From assembly GCF_003351105.1 (NCBI RefSeq), contig NZ_NKRG01000002.1:124001-188000 (forward strand): a stretch of DNA of 64,000 nucleotides, in the 5' to 3' direction. Made by a program: the position numbers and the translations under genes. The notes beneath the pieces were generated by a model, which worked only from the letters and a program-made list of their open reading frames with translations, searched no databases and was not told where the DNA came from. Positions within the stretch are counted from its first letter, which is position 1. The number at the start of each line of letters is the position of its first letter. This stretch comes from Thermosipho africanus Ob7. Its GTDB lineage: Bacteria > Thermotogota > Thermotogae > Thermotogales > Fervidobacteriaceae. Of the stretch, positions 1 to 8,268 are shown one piece after another.

Positions 1-1008
1 GTCTCCCAAAGCACTTAAAATTGCAACATCAATATTTTTAGGAAACATAGGTATAACCACTCTGCCACGACCACTAATAACATTTAATCCCTCAAAAGGT
101 TCCCAACAAAATCCATAATCTCCATACCCAGGAACTATTATAAAATAAGGTTTTAATTTAATGCTTGTGCCTCGTATCTTCCTTTCAAATATTTTATAAT
201 CAATTTTTTCAAATTCATTTAGTTTACTCTCAATAAGATCTTTTGAACCAATTGCATTAATACCATTTAAAAAAATAGAGGTTAATACTAAAAACCGATT
301 CCCAAGTCTTCCAATAGATTTATTTATCATTTGTATTATAACCTCATGCTCCATTATTTTTTTACTGAAATTATCTTCTGTTTTTTCATTTATTTGAGAT
401 TCTTCTTTTAATTTGTTAAGTTGCTCAAAAATAATCTCAACTTCTTTGTTTACAAGTTTTAATTTTTTCAATTTTTCTATAGCTTGATCAATTAAACTCA
501 AGATAGACTTTCGATATGGTTTTCCTTCATCTTCGATACCTTTAACAATTTCTCTTAATTGTCTTTCAATGAATTTCCTTTCTTCCAATTTCTCATTAAA
601 TGCCATCTCAAATGACGCAACATTTTTTGGAGCAACATTTTTTCTCGATTCAATTACCTCCATGAAGCTGCTTTCGTTTACTAATCCCTTTTTAACAGCA
701 AGCAACCATTCATCAACATAAAATATATTTTCTTTATCATCCACAAAAGGAATGCTTTTTATTCTTTCAAAATCCCTGGAATTTAAATATCTAGGCTCGA
801 GTAACCCATACCTTAAAAAGAGGCGTTTTTCAACTTCATAATTTTCGTCTATATTCTCAAGCAAATATCTATACAATTCCCATGTAATTTCAATAAAGTT
901 TCGTTTCACTTGTGAATCGTTAAAGTTTTTTTCAAGGGCACTCTTTGCTTTAAAAACTTCTTTGGAAAGTTCGTTAGGTACATCTTTTAAAACATTTTCA
1001 AAAAACAT
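1..1008 (-). CDS. Hypothetical coiled-coil protein, C-terminus cut by window edge
   Basis: An open frame runs from ATG 1008 on the minus strand to the window edge, giving at least 336 codons with no stop. I do not recognise the family. The middle part (about residues 140-240) is rich in Lys, Glu and Leu and looks like a coiled coil. Near the cut end is a Gly-rich stretch (PGYGDYGFCWEPFEG, then VISGRGRVV) that looks like a conserved domain. There is no signal peptide or clear membrane segment. The gene lies 23 nt downstream of the MnhB-like gene on the same strand, so it may be the last or a middle gene of that operon. The G-rich stretch just before the ATG could serve as its ribosome binding site. 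Confidence 0.7.
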   Translation of the reverse strand, partial: MFFENVLKDVPNELSKEVFKAKSALEKNFNDSQVKRNFIEITWELYRYLLENIDENYEVEKRLFLRYGLLEPRYLNSRDFERIKSIPFVDDKENIFYVDEWLLAVKKGLVNESSFMEVIESRKNVAPKNVASFEMAFNEKLEERKFIERQLREIVKGIEDEGKPYRKSILSLIDQAIEKLKKLKLVNKEVEIIFEQLNKLKEESQINEKTEDNFSKKIMEHEVIIQMINKSIGRLGNRFLVLTSIFLNGINAIGSKDLIESKLNEFEKIDYKIFERKIRGTSIKLKPYFIIVPGYGDYGFCWEPFEGLNVISGRGRVVIPMFPKNIDVAILSALGD

Positions 1009-1031
1009 AAAAACAACCCCCTACAAATTTA

Positions 1032-1634
1032 TTAAACAATTCCTCTATGCTTTATAAAACTGTATATGATTATCCACATACCAAACATTACTTTAAGGTA
1101 TATTAATATACTCAGTAATCTTACGTGAACACTGCCTAACAAAGAAGAGATCGAAAATCCATATATAATGAATATTGAGATTTTCTCAAAAAGTTTTATT
1201 TTATACTTTTCAAATACATACTCAATTTCATTAAATGTAGTACTTAGAGAGTATAGTAAAATACCAGTTCCTCCAACTACTCCAGCTGAAAAACCTCCAC
1301 CAGGCGTCTTATCACCATAATAAGCTAAATAAAATGATAATAATATCACAAAATAACTAAGAAACTTTAATAATATTCTTATGTGAGTTTCATGTAAATG
1401 AAATTTTTGTCTTTCTTCTGAATAATTAAATAAAAATATTCCCATTGCAGCAAGTGAAAAAACCAAAACCTCAAAAAGAGTATCATACAACCTATTTTTT
1501 AAATATATTTCGGTAACAAAATTATTTACAATACCTAATCTACTAAAATCTAAGTTATGTGAGCTTTCAATAAACAAAAATATAAAAAATAAAATTGATA
1601 AAAAAATCAAAGAAAAAGACTTTATCCATGCCAT
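1032..1634 (-). CDS. Orphan MnhB/MbhE-F-like membrane protein
   Basis: A 200-residue membrane protein with about five to six hydrophobic segments. The motif GDKTPGGGFSAGVV matches the TPGGGFPGG signature of MnhB (Mrp Na+/H+ antiporter subunit B). The stretch NFVTEIYLKNRLYDTLFEVL aligns with the matching part of the MnhB at 25952-26674 in this window, so it appears to be a diverged paralogue with the same two-part layout. No other antiporter subunits are next to it. Its start overlaps the end of the upstream regulator gene by 13 nt, with a GGAGGAA site about 11 nt upstream, so the two are probably co-translated. Its function as a stand-alone subunit is unknown; it could be an accessory or alternative subunit of the complex encoded at 24666-35631. 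Confidence 0.75.
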   Translation of the reverse strand: MAWIKSFSLIFLSILFFIFLFIESSHNLDFSRLGIVNNFVTEIYLKNRLYDTLFEVLVFSLAAMGIFLFNYSEERQKFHLHETHIRILLKFLSYFVILLSFYLAYYGDKTPGGGFSAGVVGGTGILLYSLSTTFNEIEYVFEKYKIKLFEKISIFIIYGFSISSLLGSVHVRLLSILIYLKVMFGMWIIIYSFIKHRGIV

Positions 1635-2248
1635 GACAACTTAAATTCCTCCGTTTTAAATACATAAATATCAGTAAAATCAAACTTTTTAGCTTTTTTC
1701 ACCATTTGCTCAGAGTTTTTTATAGATGCTACTACTAAAGCATCTATTCTAACTTTCGAATTGAGTGGCAAAATTGGTATGCCAAATACTCTAGAATTAA
1801 CTTTACCGTTATCATCATCAAAAAATACAACTATATTATACCCTCTATTCAACAAAAGCTCAGCCAAAACTTTTCCAACAAGCCCTGCCCCATAAATCCC
1901 TATTTCATTTTTTCCTTTTAACTTCAAGAAAATATTTTCAAGTTGAGAATCTATCTTTTTTGACAAATTAACTATATCATTAAAAAATGAAAGCTTCAAA
2001 AAATATAATTCCGACAAACCTTCTCCTGTAACATTATAAATTTTGTTTTTTCCAAGATCCTTAGTTTCAATATATCCTTTCTTTTCTAATTCATTAATAT
2101 ATTTATTCACTAAAGATGGAACAACACCAGCTATGGCTGAAAGTTCTTTTTGAGAAAGGTTAGGATTTTCATACAAAGCTTCCAATATAACAAGCTTCCT
2201 GTATTCAGGTGTCGGTTGAAAAAATTTCAATGTATCTATTTTTATCAA
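1622..2248 (-). CDS. Winged-helix transcriptional regulator with Rossmann-like domain
   Basis: The product has a winged helix-turn-helix (about residues 10-80; NLSQKELSAIAGVVPSLVNK is the helix-turn-helix part) followed by a Rossmann-like domain (about 115-205) with GIYGAGLVGKVLAE as the nucleotide-binding glycine loop and an acidic FFDDD at the end of the second strand. This order is like Rex, whose Rossmann domain senses NAD(H), but the wing and the lack of Rex-type C-terminal features place it in a different family. A GTG start at 2257 is possible, but TTG 2248 has a good Shine-Dalgarno (AAAGGGGTGA, 5 nt spacing) and is preferred; it gives 208 residues. The gene is divergent from nadE across a 67-nt gap holding a perfect inverted repeat. 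DNA binding is well supported; the ligand is unknown. Confidence 0.8.
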   Translation of the reverse strand: MIKIDTLKFFQPTPEYRKLVILEALYENPNLSQKELSAIAGVVPSLVNKYINELEKKGYIETKDLGKNKIYNVTGEGLSELYFLKLSFFNDIVNLSKKIDSQLENIFLKLKGKNEIGIYGAGLVGKVLAELLLNRGYNIVVFFDDDNGKVNSRVFGIPILPLNSKVRIDALVVASIKNSEQMVKKAKKFDFTDIYVFKTEEFKLSWHG

Positions 2249-2266
2249 TTTGCTCACCCCTTTAAA

Positions 2267-2297
2267 AAATTATATCACAAAAATCGTGATATAATTT
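2267..2297. promoter_or_regulatory. Perfect 12-bp inverted repeat holding divergent extended -10 boxes
   Basis: AAATTATATCAC (2267-2278) is exactly repeated in reverse complement as GTGATATAATTT (2286-2297), with 7 nt between. Each arm contains an extended -10 box, TGATATAAT, pointing outward: TATAAT at 2290-2295 for nadE and its mirror at 2269-2274 for the regulator gene. Predicted start points about 7 nt beyond each -10 give leaders of about 14 nt on both sides. A protein bound here would block both promoters, so this is a likely operator, plausibly for the adjacent regulator. Confidence 0.75.
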
Positions 2298-2315
2298 GAT
2301 TGAGGAGGGATATTT

Positions 2316-4046
2316 ATGTATATAAGAACGACAGTTGCACAATTAAATTCAACTCTAGGTGATTTCGAAGGAAACATGAAAAAAATTATATCTGCAATTG
2401 AAATTGCTGAAAATAACAATTCAGAATTCTTAATATTCCCTGAATTATTCTTGACAGGTTACCCACCTGAAGATTTAATTCTAAGAACTTCGTTTTTAAA
2501 AAAGAATATTGAATATTTGGAAAAAATTATTAATTTTTCCAGAGGTAAAAACGTAATTATTTTGTTAGGATTTATAGATATTGAAGATGATGCCTATAAT
2601 TCACTTGCAGTTATAAGAGATGGGAAATTACTTGGGAAGTACCACAAAATGCATTTACCAAATTATAGTGTTTTTGATGAAAACAGATACTTTAAATCTG
2701 GAAATGAAATTGTTATTATAAATTATAACAATATTAAAATTGGAATAAATATATGCGAGGATATCTGGAGTCCATTAGGCCCTATGTTTTACCAAGCTAT
2801 AAATGGTGCTCAACTAATCTTAAACGCGTCGGCTTCTCCATACTTCCATGGAAAAAGGGAGCTTAGAAAGAATTATCTATCCAAGAAATCATATGATCAT
2901 CATTGCCCAATAGTTTACTGCAATATGGTAGGTGGACAAGATGAGGTAGTATTTGACGGTGGAAGCGTAGTTACTTCATCTGATGGAAAAATAATTTTTG
3001 AAGGAAAACCTTTTGAAGAAGAAATCTTTACAATTGATATACCTATCGAGGATAATTTAAGAACAAATCTACATGATCCAAGAAGAAGGTATATTAACAT
3101 TGTAAATGACAAACCAATAAATTATATCTTTGTAAAAAGTGAGAACATAAATAAACTAAAGCCAATAAATTATAAAAACAAAAATTACACTTTAACAAAG
3201 GAAGAAGAAATTTTTAGGGCAATTACTTTAGGACTTAAAGATTACATCCAAAAAAATGGATTTAAAAAGGTTCTAATTGGATTAAGTGGCGGTATGGATT
3301 CATCTTTGGTAGCTGCAATAGCAGTAGAAGCTCTTGGAAATAAAAATGTAGTTGGTATTTTAATGCCCTCTATGTACAGCTCATCACACAGCATAGAAGA
3401 TGCAAAAAAGCTAGCAGAAAATTTAGAAATTGAATACCATATTATAAAAATCTCAGATATTTATTATTCATTCAAAAACTCATTAAAAGATATATTTAAA
3501 GGAACAAGCGAAGATATAACAGAAGAGAACTTGCAAGCAAGAATTAGAGGAACTCTATTAATGGCTGTATCAAATAAATTTGGATATATTGTCCTTGCAA
3601 CTGGAAATAAAAGCGAAATAGCTACTGGCTATTCTACTTTATACGGTGATATGGTAGGAGGATTTTCTCCAATAAAAGATATATATAAAACAGATGTGTA
3701 TAAAATTGCAAGGTGGTATAATAAATTCAAAGGTAAAGAAATAATACCAGAAAATGTATTTATCAAACCACCAAGTGCTGAATTAAGACCTGATCAAAAG
3801 GATCAAGATACTTTGCCACCTTATGAAATCTTAGATGAAATTTTAAAAATGTACATTGAAAAAGAACTTTCTGTGGATGAAATAATTAATAAAGGATTTG
3901 ATAAAGACACTGTAAAGTACGTAGCAAAATTAGTAGACAGGAATGAATACAAAAGACGCCAGGGTGTTATTGGCGTTAAAGTTTCGGAAAGATCCTTCGG
4001 AAAAGACAGGAGAATGCCAATAACAAATAAATATCGGGAATGGTGA
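2316..4046 (+). CDS. nadE: Glutamine-dependent NAD+ synthetase
   Basis: This enzyme makes NAD+ from deamido-NAD, ATP and glutamine, the last step of NAD synthesis. The N-terminal half (about 1-260) is a nitrilase-type glutaminase with its triad visible: Glu43 in FPELFLTGYPPED, Lys111 in KYHKMHLPN and Cys147 in INICEDIW. The C-terminal half (about 290-576) is the NAD synthase domain with the pyrophosphatase loop GLSGGMDSSL. At 576 residues it has the usual length of the two-domain form. The start ATG 2316 follows GAGGAGGG. It is divergent from a winged-helix/Rossmann regulator across a palindromic promoter, which suggests control by that protein. The next gene overlaps or abuts its stop. Confidence 0.96.
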   Translation: MYIRTTVAQLNSTLGDFEGNMKKIISAIEIAENNNSEFLIFPELFLTGYPPEDLILRTSFLKKNIEYLEKIINFSRGKNVIILLGFIDIEDDAYNSLAVIRDGKLLGKYHKMHLPNYSVFDENRYFKSGNEIVIINYNNIKIGINICEDIWSPLGPMFYQAINGAQLILNASASPYFHGKRELRKNYLSKKSYDHHCPIVYCNMVGGQDEVVFDGGSVVTSSDGKIIFEGKPFEEEIFTIDIPIEDNLRTNLHDPRRRYINIVNDKPINYIFVKSENINKLKPINYKNKNYTLTKEEEIFRAITLGLKDYIQKNGFKKVLIGLSGGMDSSLVAAIAVEALGNKNVVGILMPSMYSSSHSIEDAKKLAENLEIEYHIIKISDIYYSFKNSLKDIFKGTSEDITEENLQARIRGTLLMAVSNKFGYIVLATGNKSEIATGYSTLYGDMVGGFSPIKDIYKTDVYKIARWYNKFKGKEIIPENVFIKPPSAELRPDQKDQDTLPPYEILDEILKMYIEKELSVDEIINKGFDKDTVKYVAKLVDRNEYKRRQGVIGVKVSERSFGKDRRMPITNKYREW

Positions 4047-4048
4047 AT

Positions 4049-4381
4049 ATGAAATTTGAAGAAATAATTGTCAATTATTTAGGTTTAATCTTTCAGCTTC
4101 TAGCAATTATAGTTATTACTTCCGGAATAGTTAAAGCTTTTACTATTTTTGTAAAAGACGCATTATTAAAAAAAGATTCAAAAGAAGCAATAGAAGAAAG
4201 TCGATTAGAGATAGGTCATTCTTTTTCGTTGGGACTTGCTATCTTAATTGGTTCAAGTATTTTAAAAACAACAGTTGCTCCTTCATGGAATGATATAGGG
4301 CAACTAGCTGCAATTATTGGAATAAGGACATTACTTAACTACTTTTTAAGAAAAGATATTAAAGGCGGGGATGAAAAATGA
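4049..4381 (+). CDS. DUF1622 family membrane protein
   Basis: A small membrane protein of about 110 residues with three predicted membrane segments: residues about 8-30, 55-75 and 78-95. The layout with the loop KDSKEAIEESRLEIGHSFSLGL between helices 1 and 2 is that of DUF1622, a family of unknown function. ATG 4040 is an alternative start overlapping the nadE stop, but ATG 4049 lies better behind GGGAATGGTGA. The gene ends in Gly-Gly-Asp-Glu-Lys, and the codons of that tail supply the ribosome binding site of nfo, whose ATG overlaps the stop (ATGA). The tight spacing places it in the nadE operon; no functional link is evident. Confidence 0.85.
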   Translation: MKFEEIIVNYLGLIFQLLAIIVITSGIVKAFTIFVKDALLKKDSKEAIEESRLEIGHSFSLGLAILIGSSILKTTVAPSWNDIGQLAAIIGIRTLLNYFLRKDIKGGDEK

Positions 4382-5226
4382 TAAGAATTGGAGCACATAT
4401 GCCCATCGGTGGTGGTTTTAAAAGAGTACCGAAAGAAACATATGAAATTGGAGGAAACGCATTTCAAATATTTCCGCATAATCCACGTCAATGGAAAGCT
4501 AACCTTCCAAAGGAAGAAGATATCAAATTATTTAAAGAAGGTATTAAAAAATACAAGATTGATCCAGAAGCTATGCTTTGTCATAGTGGTTACCTTATAA
4601 ACATAGCAAGTCCAAATATCGAAACATGGAATAAATCATTAGAGCTATTAATCTTAGAAATGAAAATATGCTCAACCCTAGGTATAAAATATTTAAACAT
4701 TCATCCTGGAAGCCACTTAAAAAGTGGAGTTGAAAATGGTATAAATCAAATTTTAAAAGCATTAAATACAGCTATGGAGAAAGAAAAAAATACTTTTATC
4801 TTACTTGAAAATGTAACAAAAAAAGGTGGGAATATTGGCTCGACACTTGAGGAATTAAAGTTAATTATTGATAAAGCTAAATTTCCTGATAGACTTGGTA
4901 TTACCATTGATACTTGTCATGCTTTTGATGCAGGATATGATATAACTAATAAAGAAAAACTAAATGAATTTTTAAATAAGATAGATAAATACTTTTCACT
5001 CGAAAAATTAAAATTTATACACTTAAATGACTCAAAAAATGATTTAGGATCAAATAAAGACAGGCATGAAAATATTGGAAAAGGAAAGATAGGCTCTGAA
5101 GGTCTCAAAGTTTTTATATCACATCCACTTATTCAAAAAATACCATGGGTTTTAGAAACACCAGGCGATAATGATGTTCATAAAAAAGATATACAAGAAG
5201 TACTCAAAATTTTAGAGGTGAAATAA
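4378..5226 (+). CDS. nfo: Endonuclease IV, AP endonuclease
   Basis: A 282-residue TIM-barrel apurinic/apyrimidinic endonuclease of base excision repair. Metal-ligand motifs of the family are visible: GGNAFQIFPHNPRQW near the start, HPGSH, LLENV, GITIDTCHAFDAGYD, FIHLNDSKNDLGSNKDRHENIGKG and WVLETPG at the end. These contribute the His, Glu and Asp ligands of the trinuclear zinc site. The length is typical. The start overlaps the DUF1622 stop by 4 nt, and its own stop shares one base with the next start (TAATG), so translation is probably coupled through this part of the operon. Confidence 0.96.
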   Translation: MIRIGAHMPIGGGFKRVPKETYEIGGNAFQIFPHNPRQWKANLPKEEDIKLFKEGIKKYKIDPEAMLCHSGYLINIASPNIETWNKSLELLILEMKICSTLGIKYLNIHPGSHLKSGVENGINQILKALNTAMEKEKNTFILLENVTKKGGNIGSTLEELKLIIDKAKFPDRLGITIDTCHAFDAGYDITNKEKLNEFLNKIDKYFSLEKLKFIHLNDSKNDLGSNKDRHENIGKGKIGSEGLKVFISHPLIQKIPWVLETPGDNDVHKKDIQEVLKILEVK

Positions 5227-6020
5227 TGAAGATAGGACTTTCTCTTGCTGCTGGTGGCGTTAAAGGATTTGCTCATATAGCAACGCTAAAATTTTTAGAA
5301 GAAAATGATATAGATGTTGATATTATAACTGGATCTTCAGCTGGAGCAATTGTTGCTGCTTTATACGGACTATATGGAGACAGTAACAAAGTTTTTGAAA
5401 TGTTTTCAGAAGCAATTAAACTTTATCTTCCAAACTTCAAAAAATATATGACTAAACTTGAAAAGTCAAATTTTTGGTCTATTTTTCAAAGATCCTTAGT
5501 CCCGGTTGAAGATTACTATCCATTTTTCAAATTCCTTTTTGGAAAGAAAAAATTTAGTGATCTTAAAAAAAACGTTGGGATAATAACCTTTGATACTTTA
5601 GAAGGAACTTCGTTGTTGATTACAGAAGGTTTTTTAGTAGATGCTGTAATGGCAAGCTCATCAGTACCTGGTGTTTTTTCACCACTATGGATAGCTGGAA
5701 CTCAAAATACTGATGGTGGAGTACTAGCACCTACCCCTGTAAAAGAAGCTAAACTTTTAGGCTCCGATTTTGTTGTTGCAAGCACCTTTGAAAGAAAACC
5801 GCAAGATTTTCCTAAAGATCAACTCGAACTAATGTACTACTTAGATACATGGAAAGAAATAGAAATTGAATATGTTGATTTAGAACTTGCTAATGTGGTA
5901 ATATATTATAGAATACCTTATCAATGGTATGAATTTAATAATTACTTGCAAATTTACAATACTGCGCTAAACTATATAAATGAGAGGAGAGAAGAATTTG
6001 ACCCTCGCTTTTGGTGGTGA
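5226..6020 (+). CDS. Patatin-like phospholipase, catalytically intact
   Basis: A 264-residue patatin-fold serine hydrolase that probably cleaves acyl esters of lipids. All parts of the Ser-Asp dyad are present: the glycine-rich oxyanion loop LAAGGVKGFAHI at residues 7-18, the nucleophile elbow GSSAG at 36-40 (Ser38) and the catalytic Asp163 in NTDGGVLAPTPV. There is no signal peptide, so the protein is likely cytoplasmic or peripherally membrane-bound. The start ATG 5226 follows AGAGGTGA and overlaps the nfo stop by one base. A second patatin-like gene overlaps its 3' end and lacks catalytic residues, so the two products may work as a pair. Confidence 0.92.
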   Translation: MKIGLSLAAGGVKGFAHIATLKFLEENDIDVDIITGSSAGAIVAALYGLYGDSNKVFEMFSEAIKLYLPNFKKYMTKLEKSNFWSIFQRSLVPVEDYYPFFKFLFGKKKFSDLKKNVGIITFDTLEGTSLLITEGFLVDAVMASSSVPGVFSPLWIAGTQNTDGGVLAPTPVKEAKLLGSDFVVASTFERKPQDFPKDQLELMYYLDTWKEIEIEYVDLELANVVIYYRIPYQWYEFNNYLQIYNTALNYINERREEFDPRFWW

Positions 6021-6738
6021 TTCAATTCTTTATTTATCAATTCCTGCTTTTTTTTCCGCAGCTGAAAAATATAATATTGAATTTGAAGAAATTCACTGTA
6101 CTGGTTTTTCGTGCATACCGGCATATTTTTACCTAAAAACACAATCATCTTCGACAAGTTACTTATATTCAAAAAAATTATACCTAGAATTAAAAAAGAC
6201 CTTTCATTTTTTATTTGGCTTGAACCTTTTTGGAATTACCGAGCAATTGAGAACTTTGTACAAAGCCTCAAGAAGTTTAAATGGTTTTAAATCTGAAAAA
6301 GTTCTTATAAACTTCGTAGATAAGTTTTTTGTTGATGAACCTATTCCAGAAAAATTAAAAATACATGCATTTAATATCAATACATTCAACGACGAAATAC
6401 TAAAGGGGTCTTTAAAAGAAGCATTAATTAAAACATTGTCTATTCCCATAGAATTTAAACCTTATAATGGTTACATCACAGGTAGTTGGGTATATGGGAT
6501 ACCAGAAGCTGATTTTTTATTCTATATTGAAAATGAAAACGAATATACTTTGAAAAATGCTGTTGATTACATGATAGTATCAACAATACATAGAACAAAA
6601 CAAATTGCAAAGAAAAGATTGGAAAATGCAAATCACAAAATAGTTATAAATACAAAATCTAAAAATCCTTTTGAAATTTCTACAACAATACTCAATATAT
6701 CAGAAAAATATTTAGGGGGACTAATCAATGAAAAATAA
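5998..6738 (+). CDS. Degenerate patatin-like protein, probable pseudoenzyme
   Basis: About 246 residues from TTG 5998, which is preceded by GAGAGGAGAG at good spacing; the in-frame ATG 5980 lies before that site and is less likely. Lined up with the upstream patatin, the first strand (LTLAFGG) and the elbow coincide: Ser38 stays, but GSSAG has become GFSCI. The oxyanion loop GGVKG has become GGDSILY, and the DGG containing the catalytic Asp is replaced by TGS (residues 161-163). Sequence similarity to the first copy is low overall, so this is an old duplication. It has probably lost hydrolase activity and may be a regulatory or structural partner. The frame is intact and ends 11 nt inside the next gene. 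Confidence 0.75.
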   Translation: MTLAFGGDSILYLSIPAFFSAAEKYNIEFEEIHCTGFSCIPAYFYLKTQSSSTSYLYSKKLYLELKKTFHFLFGLNLFGITEQLRTLYKASRSLNGFKSEKVLINFVDKFFVDEPIPEKLKIHAFNINTFNDEILKGSLKEALIKTLSIPIEFKPYNGYITGSWVYGIPEADFLFYIENENEYTLKNAVDYMIVSTIHRTKQIAKKRLENANHKIVINTKSKNPFEISTTILNISEKYLGGLINEK

Positions 6739-7357
6739 ATTTTTAACCTTTTTTATTATATTATTTCTAGCAACCATTGTTATCTCAAAAACTATACATA
6801 TTTCTTCTGATTATATTGAACCAAGTGAGAAAACTATTGTTTACCAAGGAAATATTTTATTGAAAATTCCAGAGGACAAATTACTTTTAACCTCTAATGA
6901 TATGGTAATAAGTAAAATAAACAATAAATGGATTGACCTAAATGTTGACGGTAAAGTTCACATAGAATTTGAAAATGGAGTAATGGAAGGTATAGAAATG
7001 AAATACAATATTGAATCACAAAAAGGAACAATTAAAAATGCATCAGTAACTATAAATGATTCACAAAGCTCGGAAACAATATTTATTTCATGTGAAACCC
7101 TTGAATTTGATTTAAAGAATAATACATTTTCTGGGAAATCTGAAAAAGAAAAAGTTTCAATTACAAAAGGAAGCATAATTGCTAAAGCTTTTGAATTTTG
7201 GTATGATAGAAATGAAGGTAAAATAATACTTTCAAACAATGTTGATTTAAAAGATGAAAAGAAAAAATTGAAACTTCTAGGTGAAAGCGTAAGCATAAAT
7301 ACCAAGGACAATAGCATGAAAGGTAAAAACGTTAAAGTAGAAATAGTGGTGGAGTGA
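6728..7357 (+). CDS. LptA/OstA-like exported protein
   Basis: A 209-residue protein with a signal peptide (MKNKFLTFFIILFLATIVISK) and then an all-beta region with the repeated pattern of the OstA/LptA fold: SDYIEPSEKTIVYQGNILL, then similar strands ending in NNVDLKDEKKKLKLLGESV. In diderms this fold forms a periplasmic bridge that carries lipopolysaccharide. Thermotogota are not known to make classic LPS, so the cargo here is unknown. ATG 6728 follows AGGGGGA and overlaps the patatin-like gene by 11 nt. It sits with two lipid-hydrolase-like genes, which hints at outer sheath lipid handling. Confidence 0.75.
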   Translation: MKNKFLTFFIILFLATIVISKTIHISSDYIEPSEKTIVYQGNILLKIPEDKLLLTSNDMVISKINNKWIDLNVDGKVHIEFENGVMEGIEMKYNIESQKGTIKNASVTINDSQSSETIFISCETLEFDLKNNTFSGKSEKEKVSITKGSIIAKAFEFWYDRNEGKIILSNNVDLKDEKKKLKLLGESVSINTKDNSMKGKNVKVEIVVE

Positions 7358-7360
7358 TAT

Positions 7361-8266
7361 ATGAAATACACAATTATTTCAGGACCAACAGCAGTTGGAA
7401 AGACTGATATAGTATTAGAAATTGCATCCCAAATTAACGCAAATATTATTTCAGTAGACTCAAGACAAATTTACAAATTAATGGACATAGGAACAGCCAA
7501 ACCAAGTAAAGAAGAAAAATCAAAAGTTACACACTATTTAATTGATCACATTTACCCAGATGAATATTATAATGCTTTCCTATTCAGACAAGATGCACTA
7601 AAAATAAGAGATAAACTAGTTAACGAAGGTATTGTTCCACTTTTTGTAGGAGGAACAGGTTTATATATTGATTCATTAGTAAGAGGTTTTTTTGAAGGTG
7701 TACCTAAAGATGAAAAACTTAGAAAAGAACTAAGTGAAATGGAAAAAAATGAACCTGGTATTCTAAGGAGTATGCTGGAAAAGTATGATCCACAAGCTGC
7801 TCAAAAAATTCATCCCTCCGATATAAAAAGAACAATCCGAGCTCTTGAAGTTTATTTTAAAACAGGTAAAAAGATATCACAACTTCAAACACAATCAGAG
7901 TATTCAAAAGACTATAAAATACTTGTCTTAGATCGCTATCGAGATGAGTTATACGAAAGAATTAATTTAAGAGTTGACAAAATGATAAAAGAAGGACTAG
8001 TGGATGAAGTCAAATCTTTATTAGAAAAATATCCTAAAGATCTTAATGCATTTCAAACAATTGGATATAAAGAAATAATACGCTATTTAGAAAATACATA
8101 CGATTTGAATACTGCAGTCCACTTAATAAAGAAAAACACAAGACACTATGCAAGACGACAAATAATATGGCTCAGGCGATATAAGCAAGCTAAATGGATA
8201 AATCTATCTGAAATTTCAAGAAAAAAAGCTATAGAAGAAATTAAAAAATTTATATTAGAGGTGTAA
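7361..8266 (+). CDS. miaA: tRNA dimethylallyltransferase
   Basis: Adds a dimethylallyl group to A37 of tRNAs that read UNN codons. At 301 residues it has the usual length. The P-loop is GPTAVGKTD (residues 8-16), followed by the family motifs SVDSRQIYKLMDIGTAKPS and LFVGGTGLYIDSL, the insertion domain (about 120-200), and FQTIGYKEI and RHYARRQIIWLRRY near the end. The start ATG 7361 follows GGTGGAGTGA and comes 3 nt after the preceding stop. The tRNA-Ser(TGA) encoded at 16457 is one of its expected substrates. Confidence 0.97.
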   Translation: MKYTIISGPTAVGKTDIVLEIASQINANIISVDSRQIYKLMDIGTAKPSKEEKSKVTHYLIDHIYPDEYYNAFLFRQDALKIRDKLVNEGIVPLFVGGTGLYIDSLVRGFFEGVPKDEKLRKELSEMEKNEPGILRSMLEKYDPQAAQKIHPSDIKRTIRALEVYFKTGKKISQLQTQSEYSKDYKILVLDRYRDELYERINLRVDKMIKEGLVDEVKSLLEKYPKDLNAFQTIGYKEIIRYLENTYDLNTAVHLIKKNTRHYARRQIIWLRRYKQAKWINLSEISRKKAIEEIKKFILEV

Positions 8267-8268
8267 AA

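Noticed and set aside
5980-6020. The two overlapping patatin-like frames as one gene split by a frameshift
   Set aside because: The second frame has its own N-terminal strand, elbow and ribosome binding site and aligns with the first copy from residue 1, so it is a separate duplicate, not the broken end of the first.
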